A DNA stretch of 64,000 nt from Limnanthes douglasii subsp. nivea (taxonomy: Eukaryota; Streptophyta; Magnoliopsida; Brassicales; Limnanthaceae), in contig JAUPFV010000002.1 in the NCBI GenBank assembly GCA_036936605.1, forward strand, positions 248,083,305 through 248,147,304, read 5' to 3'. The notes below the pieces were generated by a model, which had not been told where the DNA came from, ran no database searches, and worked only from the letters and a program-made list of their open reading frames with translations. A program made the translations under genes and the position numbers. Of the stretch, positions 54,113 to 64,000 are shown one piece after another (within the stretch, counting starts at the first letter, position 1; the number at the start of each line of letters is the position of its first letter).

Positions 54113-57100
54113 AACTATTAAACCGAGAAAAGTAGACAGTTTTCTAATAGAATAGGTCGAGCTGCAAGTCTATAGCCGCAACAGCAAGTAACAAAAAATT
54201 GGACCATATTCGATTTCTTTTATGGGATGAATTCATGTTTCTTTTTATCTATAAGCAGGAAGATCAACGATTCTAGAAAACCAAAACCGAATTGATAAAA
54301 TTGATAAACCGATACAACAGTTAAGGAATCGAAATAATAAAACTGTTAAAACCTATATTTTTATCTTTATTATTTATTTATTATACACTACCTTGCCAAA
54401 ATTAATAGTTAATTACCAAATTCTATTTTATAAAAATCAAATATTAAATTTTTAAATTTTTATATAATTTATTTAAATAAAACATTTTAAAATCAAATCA
54501 TATTTTTTTTTTATTTTTTTCAAGTGGATCCATAATGAACCGAAATCGAAATGGACCGAAATCGAAATGGACCGAAACAGAATCGACCGAATTCGGACCC
54601 AACCAAACTCAAACCGAACCGACCAACCGAAATCTCATCGGTCTGGTTCGATCCAAACCGATAAGTTTAATTGTTCGGTCCGGTGCCGTCAAAATCCAAA
54701 CCGAAAACGATCATATCTATAACTTCACGCTTAATTTTCTTAATCAATATAGTTTTTTTAGATAAGCCAATCTATATATCAGCTATACTTCTGTAAGTTT
54801 TTAGTCTAGGTTTTGTACGCGAGTAGGAAAATAATAATGTTGGGTGTGATATTTGGTTTTCGAACTGTTAGTTTCCTTGGGTGGATACCCTAATTCAGAG
54901 TTAGGAGTTTGGTATTTGATCTAGTTTTGATATTTTATCTCCGATCTTAATTATAATTTTATATTTGTATTTTCAAATTTTAAAATAAAGTTACATAGTT
55001 ATATATGGGTTTTATAGTTTTGCAATTTTTTAACAACGGAACTAATATACATCTACAATGATATTGAAGTCATGAGACTTAAATATTTTTGTAATATTTT
55101 GCTACGAATTTATAATGAAGTTTGCAACGATATGATCCGTTTTTATCCGGATCATATTTGTAATTGATCGCGGTTGTAATTTTTTTTTTCAATTGTGAGT
55201 GTTTTTTGTTGACGATTATGCAAATGCAATATTTTGGTTGCAAATCCATTGCAAACGGGATATTACAACAAATTAGTGATGGATACAGCAGTTTTCATTC
55301 AACTGCAAAATGTGATTTATGATAAGTCTTTAGTCAAATATTTCAAGACTCATTTGGAAATTTTGTAAATATTAAAGAGATAATATGTTTTGAAAATTGA
55401 GCTCTTGTTGTATGCTCATGGTTAATTGAGGATAAGGAATAAAAATCATCTTAAGTGAATATAGGTCATCTAATATTAAGTATCCAATATCGGAAGATGA
55501 CATAAAGAAACTAAGAAAATGAATCAAACTATTTACAATGCATGACTTTATAGGGTAAGTGGTGTTACAATGTGATATAGACCTGCATATTTTATGTGGA
55601 TAAGATTTATACCACCCTTGATATAACAGTAAATATATTTAGTTCCTTATAATCAATTAAATAAGTATTAAAACATATAAATATAGATACATTCAGTTCT
55701 TTTAATTCAACCAGGTTTATTGATAAACTATAAAAGGTTATATTTCTCTATCTACTAAGATCTCAAACGTCCATAGTCTTCAATGAACACAGCATTCATG
55801 TTGGGGTCCTTAGCGTAAAGGATATTTGAATTAGTGGGATTGTAGTTTTGAATACATTAAACCTTTTTTTATTACATTTCAAAATTGAATTCAAATCAGC
55901 TTTCAGTATTTGAGATTGTATTATTATCTTATGTATACACTTGAGTTATCACTAATACACTTGAATCATAAACGATTCAATTTTTGGTTCTGCTCTAAAA
56001 TTCAGCGATCTGAATCCAGTAGGACAACTTGAATAGATGACACATGTTAATTACACTATCTTGTCTTACTTTCATGATACACTCTAAAAAGGTCATGTTT
56101 CATTAAGTTTGTTGTTAACAATTTTATTATTTCAGCATCATTGCGCAAAATAAATCACAGTGGGCATTTTTTATTGGTTCTTAGCTCTTGCGAGACATGG
56201 ATAGGCATTCAGTGATTATTTATTGGCAACAAAGTTACATCAGTGCACATTCGGAATAAATAAAATTCTCTACACATGAATGATCCAAGTATGAGATTTT
56301 AAAGAAATTCTAAATTGGAATGTCTCATCGTATTTAATTTAGGGTATTCGGACATGTTGTTGTAAATTCCAATTAAAGTAATCAACTGAAAATTACACTA
56401 AATAATAATAGTAATATTATTTATTAAATATTATTATTTAGTCTTATGGTTTCATAAATCAAAGGTAGATATAGGTTGGGTTAAATGGTACATATAGGGA
56501 GAGTCTTCTAATCTAACAATTAGATATTTGGCTTAAAGGCAAATAATAGTTATGATCCATATTGACGGAGATTCTATCACGAACAATAAGTGACATTATT
56601 TGAATTAGATAATTAATTGAGAAAAAAAGTAAGTAAAGTAAATGAAAAAAACAAGTGGTAAAATTAAACGTATTATTCTTGTTGAATAATATGATTAAGT
56701 AAAATAAAATGCATTATTTTTACTAATAAGATTAAGTGGGTTTAATTATATAAAAATCAACTTACTACAACTTTTATGTATGTCAAACCCTAGTTGTTTT
56801 TATAACTAACAAAGAAATATCCTTTTATTTAAAAAATTATGTATTTATCTTTCACAAAGTTCGTTTAGGGTTTCTTTTCTACTCATTGAAGAATATATTG
56901 ATACCAACTTTCAAGTCAGTAGAAGAACCCTAACCTGCATCTCTATCCACTATGATGAATTACAAAATGTTTCCGCTGCAACCCTAGATACAAGAGGGAA
57001 ATGTTACAATGACATTCGGTATATGTATGGAATTGATGAGGAAAATATGTTAGCTACCATTTATCTCGCTTTGTTTCTATTGTAAAGAGGAATTAGATTC

Positions 57101-57570
57101 ATGGCTAAAATATATGTTTTAACAGTTGTCCATTTTGGTATTAACAAAAAGTAAAGTTTTAAGTACATTCTTAAATTTAAACAAAACTATGTTGTGTTGT
57201 GCTATTTAAAGTTATTAAGAATCGAGTTAAAAAATTTATAAAAAATTGTTTTTATTTTATTTTGCATGCTTCGTTTGGTTCGAGGAAAAAAACTATATTA
57301 TTGAAAAAAAAAATATTAGCTTTAAAAAATCATAAACTTTCTACGTTATAGGTTATGGAATAAAAAATGGCATGGATTAGAAATAAATTCTCAAATTTGT
57401 ATTGAAATTTTGAGTGATATAACAAAATAAAAAAAAATCAACGAGATTTACGTGGTTCGAGTTGTGGAATAATCGAATAATAGGTTTGTTTTTATAAATG
57501 CAATATATCAAGAAATTTCCTAAACGTTTATAAATTCGTACAATTTGTATTAAAAATATCAATAATAGTA
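54113..57570. other. Intergenic DNA without recognisable gene
   Basis: At 54537-54640 a run of ACCGAAATCGAAATGG-type 16-base units (two clear copies and decayed ones) is followed by AACCGAACCGACC words. At 55131-55155 ATGATCCG and CGGATCAT form a small inverted repeat. The rest is AT-rich with no codon signal over useful length. I found no continuation of the SUVH-like gene here. Confidence 0.55.
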
Positions 57571-59930
57571 CAAACTTTAAAAGTTTTCTTAGCTTAGTAT
57601 TTACCTCAGTGTTTTCTTTCTGATTATATTTCTAGGACTATTGAATTCTCCAATCACAATATGAGATCTACCAGCCACATAACTTGATATTCAATCATCG
57701 AGGAGTCGGTAGATCTGTTGTTAGCGATGAAACAACAAATGGATGATCTACGATAAATACTATGGCGATTATACAGATGTTTTTTGTTATTACAGCACGA
57801 GTTAAGTTTATAAATCAATTTCCCCTACTAGCGGGATGAATCAGATTTCACCAACTACCTCATTTCCAAGTCATGAGCATTGATGTTATTGTTCTATAGA
57901 ATAATTTTTGGGAGCATATGCTCCAATATAATATCTATAAAAAATTTATAGACAAACCACATCATCGTATGCAGAACAACTCTTGAACCAGGAGTCGGAC
58001 TTATACTGACCGTTACCATAGTGATGTATCAAACCAACAGAGTCCAGTAACGGTGTTACAAAGAATCTTTCAAACTATCAAATAACTCTGTCAAACCCCC
58101 AACATGTTATTAGAATATGCAATCATGATCCATATTGTATTTGTTCGTATCACCAGTAGATCATCCTGGTAAAACCGCAGATCTTGGCATTCCAAACTAT
58201 GATTATCATGGATGGGGTGAGAACGACACTAAATAAAACCTCACCGCGAATCGCTAGCACAAAAAATACTTGAAGAGAGTTGTGTCTCAAGTTTGACAAG
58301 TACAAGATAGACAAGTACGCAAGACATGCAAGCATGAGCATCACATCAAACAGTCCCACAACATGATGCTAGAGTTCGATGGAGACAATAGGCTCACCTA
58401 TAGAGATTGTTATATGATTTTATGAGGTAGTGCATTAACTTAGTTCAACAAACTGCTCGTGAGCTTAATCCTTACCTTTGATGTGCTCTAGACTTCGTTA
58501 TGCGATCAATTAATTAGAAAGAATGTCATTTGTGGATATTTTTCAAACCAAAGTAGTGCATTAGATTATTTATTTCAAATAAGAATTCAAAAAGGGTGTA
58601 CGGGACACACAAAGAGGTTTTGTAAGAACCAAGAATAATTTAGATAAGATATCATAAAATCTAAGGCTCTAACCGTCGGACAACTCTTAGCTCAGCTCGA
58701 GCAGCAGGTCAAGGTAGATGAAACCATACACATACCACTTCCAGGTAAGTATAACAACTATCTCTTTTATCATATAGCCTATCATATTTCTTACGGTACC
58801 CCTCCCTATGACTCATGTTTAGATGAATAACTAGACTGTCTCTCACACAAAGAAATTTCAAACTTTGAAGTATGAGATATATAATCTCATCAATGAGTGG
58901 AAACTGATAAAATTCGTCAAAAGTCAAGCCCCATCAACATCAATACACGTTTTAGTGTAACAACCATCCACCTCAAGTAAAACCCTAAATGGTGGCACAC
59001 GGGTAGTGGAAACATTGATCATCTTTCAAGCTTATGATAAATATTTGGATCACAATCTAAGAAAAACATATAGTAGACATCATTTCTAGATGTGACACTC
59101 TGGCCGAAATATAGAACTCTTCTTGGAAACATCACATACCTGACTTAGAAGTTCAGCTAATAGACCAGATCTCGGTTCATCTTTACAGGAATATTTACCC
59201 CACTATTAATTCCGAATATAATAATTTACGAGAGATGATAGGACCCCACAAAAATGCAGTAGCTATCATTTTCGATATTGCTGGGGCATAAATCAAAAGA
59301 ACCATAATTGATACATATATCTCATAAAATCACACTTCTGAACCTGAGTATTTTACAACCCAATATTTATGCATGTAACACATTTCAATTTTATACATGT
59401 TTCAATCATATTTTCGGTTTCTTTTATCTCAAAACAATGTTTTATTCTTATTGAACCAATATATTTAACATCTCAAATTTCTACATTTTGAAATTATATT
59501 TTCATCCAATTTCTCAACTTTAAACTTTATACTATAAATTATTGTTGGATATGACCCGTTCTCCTACGAGCTTCGCCTCATTGTCTCTGTTGTTAATTAT
59601 TTCTGCCAGTTTGATCGTCAAAAATAATAATAATAATATAATGATTGTTTCTATTTTCCAAAGAAAAATGTTATATATAATAATAGTGACATGATTAGTT
59701 TGGACTATTCCACCATATTATTATACTAAATTTAAAAATATTTAGTCTTTATTATATAATATATCTAATATTATATATTTGTTCGATTTATTTTAAACAA
59801 AATTATCTCGCTCTATTTCACATATTTCAATTATGCCCAAAACCATACAAATTGGTTGCTCCTAGGAAAGTCGTAAAACAAACAATAGTTTAACAATACA
59901 ACGTTCGCTAAATAGAGTAATTATGGGTTA
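57571..59930. other. Degenerate repetitive DNA, possibly an old retrotransposon
   Basis: Slightly more GC and more broken-ORF-like than its surroundings. DLLLAMKQQMDDLR at about 57710 and short charged stretches near 58560-58700 recall gypsy gag, but no family motif is convincing. No LTR pair, primer site or domain was found, so no element is called. Confidence 0.35.
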
Positions 59931-59947
59931 ATTTGACTGTTTATTTA

Positions 59948-60154
59948 TCCAAAATTCAACGCCATATATATATAATTGGACGCCATATATATAACTCTAC
60001 TCTAACTGAGGAGCCAAGTAACGATCAAGAAAATGGGGAATGATCTAAAAAGTAGGGGTGGCACCAGAATTCGACGCCATATATATATATATATAACTCT
60101 ACTCTAACTGTGGAGCCAAGTAACGTTCAAGAAAATGGGGAATGATCTAAAAAC
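59948..60154 (+). repeat. About 103-bp tandem duplication at the left edge of the hAT-like element
   Basis: GACGCCATATATATA, AACTCTACTCTAACTG and GGAGCCAAGTAACG, then AATGGGGAATGATCTAAAAA, occur twice (starting about 59969 and 60072). The first copy ends in CTAAAAAG-TAGGGGTGGCA, that is, target duplication plus the first bases of the element. So the duplication happened after the insertion and copied its edge. Confidence 0.8.
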
Positions 60155-60834
60155 TAAGGGTGGCAAACAGTTAAATCCGGAACTGTCAGAACCGTTTCAA
60201 AAATTTTGCCGGGTTGCAAGTCTATCGGGTTACTGTTTATGCAGGTCTGTCGGATTGTAGGTATAACGGATCAGATTCATAAGTTATTCAGCGGAAGATC
60301 TATTTAGACACAGTTTATCAAAGTATTTTATAATATTATTTAAAATTAATTTTTAAGTGTTAATTGAGTCGAATTTCAATAATTGAAATATGTACGATAT
60401 AAACGAGCTAATTATGCTATTTATTGTATTTTAATTTAAATACTATATTATTTTAATCGGAATTCTATAATCAAGGCAATTATATCCTAAAAAATATAAT
60501 TGTAATATAATTTTAATATGTTTGATTATATTTATATATTTAAGATATTTTATTTAATATTAGGTAGATATTAATTAAAATATATACATCTAAATTGTAT
60601 TTTGATTATAAATTTCAATATTATTGAAAATATTTTTATAATTATAAAATTAATAATTTGATTGTCTTAAACAAGAAAATTGTAATATGATTTTGAAATA
60701 TTTTCAAACTATCCAATATTTGAAGTATAAATTTAAATTTTTTAAAATTGTATAAGTATATGCATAAACATAAATTTCTTTTGAATAACAAAATAAAAAT
60801 TGAAATTGAAAGAGATTTAAATAACTTTTAATAA

Positions 60835-61200
60835 AAAAAATGGTTCGAATTCCCTATTTACAGAGTTTTTATTTTTATTTTTTTAAAAAAATAGTTCGAA
60901 TTCCCTATTTATAGAGTTTTAATTTTTTTTAAATAGTTTGAATTCCCTATTTATAGAGTTTTAATTTTTTTTTTAAATAGTTCGAATTCCCTATTTATAG
61001 AGGTTTATTTTATTGTATTTTTAAAAATAGTTCGAATTCCCTATTTAGAGTTTTATTTTTTTTAAATAGTTTGAATTCCTTATTTATAGAATTTTATTTT
61101 TTTTAAAATAATAGTTTGAATTCCCTATTTATAGAGTTTTAATATTTTTTTAACTAGTTCGAATTCCCTATTTATAAAATTTTAATATTTTTTTAAAATA
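60835..61200 (+). repeat. Tandem array of about eight AGTTCGAATTCCCTATTTAT units
   Basis: Units of roughly 40-50 bases, each with (C/T)GAATTCCCTATTTATAGAG followed by a T-run with few A. They lie directly upstream of a promoter-like segment (61201-61500). Confidence 0.9.
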
Positions 61201-61500
61201 ATCGTTAGGATGACCTCATTGCTGACGTCATCCATCCGGGGCATCCGGACAATTGTTCGAATGGTCCGGACTTCTTCTTTTCCGAATTTTAAAAAAACAT
61301 TAATGGGTCTCGCCTATAAATAAAGGAGACCCAACTCCAAACTCACAAACTCTCTAAATCTACTCTACATCTCTCTAAATCTCTCTTGTAGTTCTAGAAT
61401 TTCTATAAAACTCTACTTTCTTATTTTACATATTGTAGTTCTACTTTCGAAATAGTTCGATTTTTTTTTTCGAAAAATAATTGTTATTAGTTGTTATTTG
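61201..61500 (+). promoter_or_regulatory. Promoter-like segment inside the hAT-like element
   Basis: GCTGACGTCATCC contains a perfect TGACGTCA palindrome (CRE/bZIP type) at about 61211. ATCCGGGGCATCCGGAC and GGTCCGGAC words follow, and a TATA box CTATAAATAAAGG at about 61312. A TCTCTCTAAATC-rich leader resembles plant 5' UTRs. It would drive the short ORF that follows. Confidence 0.55.
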
Positions 61501-61511
61501 TGATTATCCCA

Positions 61512-61826
61512 ATGACGTTTTATGGCTTCAACAGGTTAGGACAAGCAACCAAGAAAACTGATTTTTCAGAATTTTTTTCATTTATGATGTCTCCTCCACC
61601 CAAGAGGGATCTGATCACACGATGCGTCAAATCTGCCACTGCACCTACGAATTTGAGTAAGACCGTCGAACAAACTTTTAGTTCCAAGATGGTCGATAAG
61701 GAGACACGAAGCGTCAAACCTGCCACTACACCTAAGACTTTGAGTAAGACCGTCAAACAAACTTTTAGTTCCAAAATGGTCGACAAGGTGACTAGCTCGA
61801 AGTGTCAAACACCCAACTATAACTAA
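61512..61826 (+). CDS. Short repetitive ORF in the hAT-like element
   Basis: First in-frame ATG at 61512 (MTFYGFNRLGQATKKTDFSE). The protein contains a tandem duplication of about 37 residues: LSKTVEQTFSSKMVDKETRS and LSKTVKQTFSSKMVDKVTSS, separated by VKPATTPKT. About 104 residues, ending at 61826. Sequence downstream continues with related words in other frames (KTKMVDLI), so the original ORF was longer. No family recognised; not a hAT transposase core. Confidence 0.4.
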   Translation: MTFYGFNRLGQATKKTDFSEFFSFMMSPPPKRDLITRCVKSATAPTNLSKTVEQTFSSKMVDKETRSVKPATTPKTLSKTVKQTFSSKMVDKVTSSKCQTPNYN

Positions 61827-62054
61827 GAGTAAGATCGTTGTTCCTAAACAAAGACTTAGTACGAAGACGAAGATGGTCGATTTGATTGTTGCTGCGTTAA
61901 GTAAGGTTAATCGTTAGACTCGAGGACAAGTTACAACTCCTTCATGCAAGAGTATAAACTGTGAACGGCTAAATAAAAAAATTACCTTTTTATTATAATA
62001 ATAACAGTTGTACTATCAAATAATAATAAAATAACATTTTTTGTAAAAAAAAAT

Positions 62055-62560
62055 AACAACACTTGTAATATTTTAAAAAAATTACAATAATAATATTCAA
62101 AATGTAATATTAAAATTATAATAATATAACTTGTAATCTTTTACCATGATAAAATATGATTTTGGTTTAAAAAATAATAAATAACACTTGTAATATTTAT
62201 AACCAAATCACAATAATAATATTCAAAATGTAATATTAAAATTATAACTATATAACTTGTAATCTTTTACCATGATAAAATATGATTTTGGTTTAAAAAT
62301 TAATAAATAACACTTGTAATATTTATAACCAAATCACAATAATAATGTTCAAAATGTAATATTAAATTTATAACCATAAAAGTTGTAATATTTTAACATG
62401 AAAAATATGGTTTTGGTTTATAACATAATATCAACGCTTCTAATATTTAAAACCAAAACATAATACTAATATACAAAATGTAATAATAACATTATAACAT
62501 CAAAAGTAATATTTAAAATTTTGGTTTATATAATAATTACAATCTTAAAATATTAATAAC
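62055..62560 (+). repeat. About 125-bp tandem repeats, AT-rich, four units
   Basis: ACACTTGTAATATT begins units at 62059, 62184, 62310 and a decayed one near 62434. Each holds CAATAATAATATTCAAAATG, TATAACTTGTAATCTTTTAC and ATGATTTTGGTTTA. Units 2 and 3 are nearly identical. Confidence 0.9.
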
Positions 62561-62884
62561 CAAAACAAATTAATACTAACCAAAATATAATAATAATTTT
62601 ATAATCATATACATCATCTCACTATTTTTTAAATATATCTTAAGATAAGATATGATTTTGGTTATAAAATAACTAAAATACTTATAATATTTAAACAGGT
62701 ATGCCGGATAATAGGTCTGCAGATTGCAGGTACGTCGGATTACTGCTTATGCAAGTCTAACGGATAAACAGATCTACTGGGTTGCAAATCTAACGAACCA
62801 GGTTTACAAATTACCTACCGAATTACTAACAAATCTCTAATTTTTACCCGGATTCCAGAACTGTGTGCCACCCCTACTAAAAAG

Positions 62885-64000
62885 TAAAAGAAAATATAAA
62901 TGCATTGTGAATAATATGATAGTAGCAGGGTCGATGTGACCTTATCACTACACTATTGACCAAAGTAAGAAAAACAAGAAGACCATGGGACAGCTCCCGA
63001 CACAGATTACTAAGAAAAAGGCCCTACAAATAATATAGGTTTAGAGCTAAGGACCGATTCATAAAATATGAACCAGTATCCGGCCTAATTCAACAAACAA
63101 AACGGAACCCTTAGGTCTCAGAGATCCATAGGTAGACCTGCTTCTACTGAACCTTTCGTTCTTCGCATTTCTCCCAATCGATAGATTCTCTTGATTTTAG
63201 TAGTCTGATCAGTCTGCCTATTGCTATTGTAAAGTTTTACAAAATCAGGTTAAAGAAAAAAGGCTGAAAAATCCGAAAAACAAAATATTTCAAAGAATGT
63301 TCCCCTGGTATCATGTTATGCTTTTTTGGAGTATTAATATACATCATGGGATGGTAGAAATTACAAAAACACCAAACTTCCAACGTTATCCAAAAATCAA
63401 TACGAAAAGTGGTAAAAATGTTAAAACATTGAATACATTTTTTAAAATAATTATTTTAATATTTTGAATGGTTTGATTTATTTGAAAAAAAAGTTAAATA
63501 TAACTTTTTTTTAAATAATAAAATGGTTAAAAATTAATTTTTTATTAACAAATTTTGATAGATAAGAAAAAGATTTGGAAATTTTGACAAAGTGAGAAAG
63601 AGATTTTAGGAGAATAATAAGTTATATGTTATTTCATCTCTCACTCCATTAACATATTTATAGAGTATAACAAAGTCTTACAAAAATTTGTATATGATTT
63701 GAAAAAGAATCGTTTTAAAAATATATTTTTTCAAAAATCACATTTCCCTAAAAATGAAATTGTTTGTCACTGATGCATCGATGAACGGAACTCGTAAGTT
63801 AGACACATCACCGCAACAACCATGCTCATCACCGCGGTGACCACGTTCGTTGTTGCGGTGATGTCAAGGCGATGCAAAACATAAGTTGGCCTGTAATCCC
63901 TAAATTTTTAGATTTTCACCCAAAACATTTTGGCGAGCCCTGCTCCATGTAACAGCAATCAGATCTTTCATTGATCTATTTTGCTTTGAATATATTTTTC
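62885..64000. other. Right flank; possible terminal exon and large palindrome
   Basis: On the minus strand 63215-63118 reads QTDQTTKIKRIYRLGEMRRT and onward to GLPMDL and a stop, preceded by an AG acceptor; it could be the last exon of a gene but no family is recognised. 63805-63864 is a perfect inverted repeat (16-base arms). The rest is AT-rich without signal. Confidence 0.35.
63805..63864. repeat. Large inverted repeat with nested palindrome
   Basis: Arms ACATCACCGCAACAAC (63805-63820) and its exact complement (63849-63864). In the 28-base loop lies a second perfect palindrome, TCACCGCGGTGA (63830-63841). GC-rich in AT-rich surroundings; could form a hairpin transcript or cruciform. Confidence 0.9.

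Larger units (their letters stand above)
60155..62876 (+). mobile_element. Non-autonomous hAT-like DNA transposon, 2.7 kb
   Basis: Left end TAAGGGTGGCAAACAGTT, right end reverse complement TAGGGGTGGCACACAGTT: terminal inverted repeats of the TAGGGGTGGCA type common in hAT elements. Flanks are CTAAAAAC (60147-60154; CTAAAAAG in the duplicated edge at 60045) and CTAAAAAG (62877-62884), an 8-base target duplication as expected for hAT. Sub-terminal words GGATTACTG, TATGCAAGTCTA and GGGTTGCAA repeat near both ends. No transposase domain is visible. Confidence 0.78.

Noticed and set aside
54113..54121. Nine-base target duplication for the outer MULE
   Set aside because: Left flank CTAAGGTAT and right flank AACTATTAA do not match, nor do shifts by a few bases; left unassigned.
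57710..58700. Gypsy gag fragment
   Set aside because: Only vague similarity; no diagnostic motif, primer site or LTR.

Overview
The window is AT-rich nuclear DNA from a flowering plant, most likely a eudicot. It holds plant LINE, Tat-like Ty3/gypsy and Ty1/copia retrotransposons, Mutator-like DNA transposons (MULEs), plant mobile domain (PMD) genes, and the scattered exons of a SUVH-type H3K9 methyltransferase. I see no intact host gene, tRNA or rRNA. Nearly everything is transposon, much of it nested.

Layout. (1) 1-5750: a minus-strand L1-type LINE, broken by stops and a small tandem duplication, inserted in the integrase of gypsy element A. (2) 5751-10921: gypsy A (minus), itself inserted in gypsy element B (minus, 10922-~15200). 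(3) ~15205-16800: a plus-strand copia remnant, then anonymous AT-rich DNA with tandem repeats to 20387. (4) 20388-34716: a SUVH4/KYP-like gene broken into exons (20867-20902, 21062-21160, ~26845-26879, ~34585-34630). Between the exons lie a TRIM, an old minus-strand copia (21492-26668), a small LTR element filled with purine tract (27051-28014), a young plus-strand copia with a perfect GTGTT target duplication (28150-33512), and a deletion derivative of a MULE. (5) 34717-54112: a roughly 19.4 kb MULE with 44-bp terminal inverted repeats. A second, related 9.6 kb MULE (42521-52150, perfect 9-bp target duplication TAAAAAATA) sits inside an intron of its transposase gene. (6) 54113-60154: mostly featureless. 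(7) 60155-62876: a non-autonomous hAT-like element. (8) 62877-64000: a possible terminal exon and a large palindrome.

The most interesting content is the MULE pair. Both elements encode the same set of parts. One is a FAR1/MULE transposase fused to an OTU-type cysteine protease. One is a multi-exon PMD protein. The third is a set of 122-147-residue proteins of one family that I do not recognise; they share an N-terminal ED-x2-L, a central LCxM(Y/F)xxxG, a basic (E/D)(V/I)-x2-R(Y/W/L) stretch and a C-terminal IT-x2-M(V/L), and look like small SANT/Myb-type DNA-binding proteins. One of them (147 residues) is kept at identical length and about 73 percent identity by hand count in both elements, although neighbouring genes are broken.

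Each element also carries its own clustered palindrome, built as 6+1+6 bases: CACCCG-S-CGGGTG in the inner element and GAACGG-W-CCGTTC in the outer. The clusters occupy equivalent places: the first PMD intron and the region upstream of, or in the first intron of, the transposase. Several small-gene promoters carry a TATA box and repeated E2F-like TTTCCCGC / TCCCGCCAAA sites. I infer a self-contained transposon regulatory system, comparable in logic to the VANC/motif system of Arabidopsis VANDAL elements but with different parts.
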